Assembly (NCBI GenBank): GCA_963746275.1
Contig: CAVVAX010000024.1
Span: 34,889-98,888, forward strand
Source of the DNA: JAEULH01 sp963746275
GTDB taxonomy: Bacteria > Pseudomonadota > Alphaproteobacteria > Rhodospirillales > Defluviicoccaceae
Length of the DNA: 64,000 nt
Direction of reading: 5' to 3'
The notes under the pieces were generated by a model. It did not search any database. It was given only the letters and a program-made list of their open reading frames with translations, and was not told the DNA's origin. Shown one piece after another: positions 63,999 through 64,000 of this stretch. Within the stretch, counting starts at the first letter, position 1. Every line of letters starts with the position of its first letter. The position numbers and the translations under genes are program-made.

Positions 63999-64000
63999 AG

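Overview
The window is a very G+C-rich chromosomal segment from an alphaproteobacterium, most likely of the Rhodospirillales. Supporting signs are a lexA gene with alphaproteobacterial GAAC-N7-GAAC SOS boxes, the argD-argF-hslO order, the yajC-secD-secF-Mth938 order, divergent ssb and uvrA, and an LptD with an alphaproteobacterial-type sequence. No rRNA, tRNA, CRISPR array, insertion sequence or prophage was seen. The species cannot be named from the sequence alone.

Layout. 1-7.7 kb: ssb/uvrA, two exported proteins, two divergent squalene/phytoene-synthase-fold proteins that lack the catalytic aspartates, and sodB. 7.9-12.3 kb: the yajC-secD-secF-Mth938 operon (read leftwards) and a divergent DUF815 ATPase. 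12.3-13.3 kb: repeat-rich DNA with a perfect 16-bp parS site, then a cupin gene. 13.3-22 kb: acyl-CoA dehydrogenase, then lptD-surA-pdxA-rsmA-EamA-membrane protein, with ATGA/GTGA start-stop overlaps along much of the run. 22-30 kb (mostly leftward): an MBOAT/SGNH O-acylation pair, an orphan Flp-type pilin (rightward), an alpha/beta hydrolase and a lipoprotein, and argD-argF-hslO. 30.2-36 kb: a signalling module of a single-domain response regulator, a membrane pseudokinase fused to a DnaQ-type exonuclease, a small membrane protein, and a sodium:solute-symporter/histidine-kinase fusion. 36-41 kb (leftward): a set with two triple-repeat DUF2934-like proteins, a phospholipase D/VTT membrane fusion and an EEP-family nuclease/phosphatase. 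41-46 kb: LysR regulator, queF, an outer-membrane beta-barrel, a GT2 glycosyltransferase and a PIG-L deacetylase. 46-52.4 kb: pmbA, then korA-korB-ferredoxin/NADP reductase-rhodanese. 52.6-58.7 kb: a Phd-type antitoxin beside a vapC remnant, sulfotransferase, alkB, metZ, tldD, a duplicated histidine-rich protein and a peroxidase-related protein. 58.8-64 kb: a structured element, lexA with its SOS-regulated promoter, comEC, a DMT-type membrane protein and a GH57 glycosidase.

Many conserved genes (uvrA, acyl-CoA dehydrogenase, lptD, pdxA, hslO, argD, the EEP gene, pmbA, korA and the ferredoxin reductase) are each broken by one or more single-base shifts, mostly one extra base in a G/C run. Restoring one base usually gives a full-length product, so I annotate them as whole genes and treat the shifts as probable sequencing or assembly errors.
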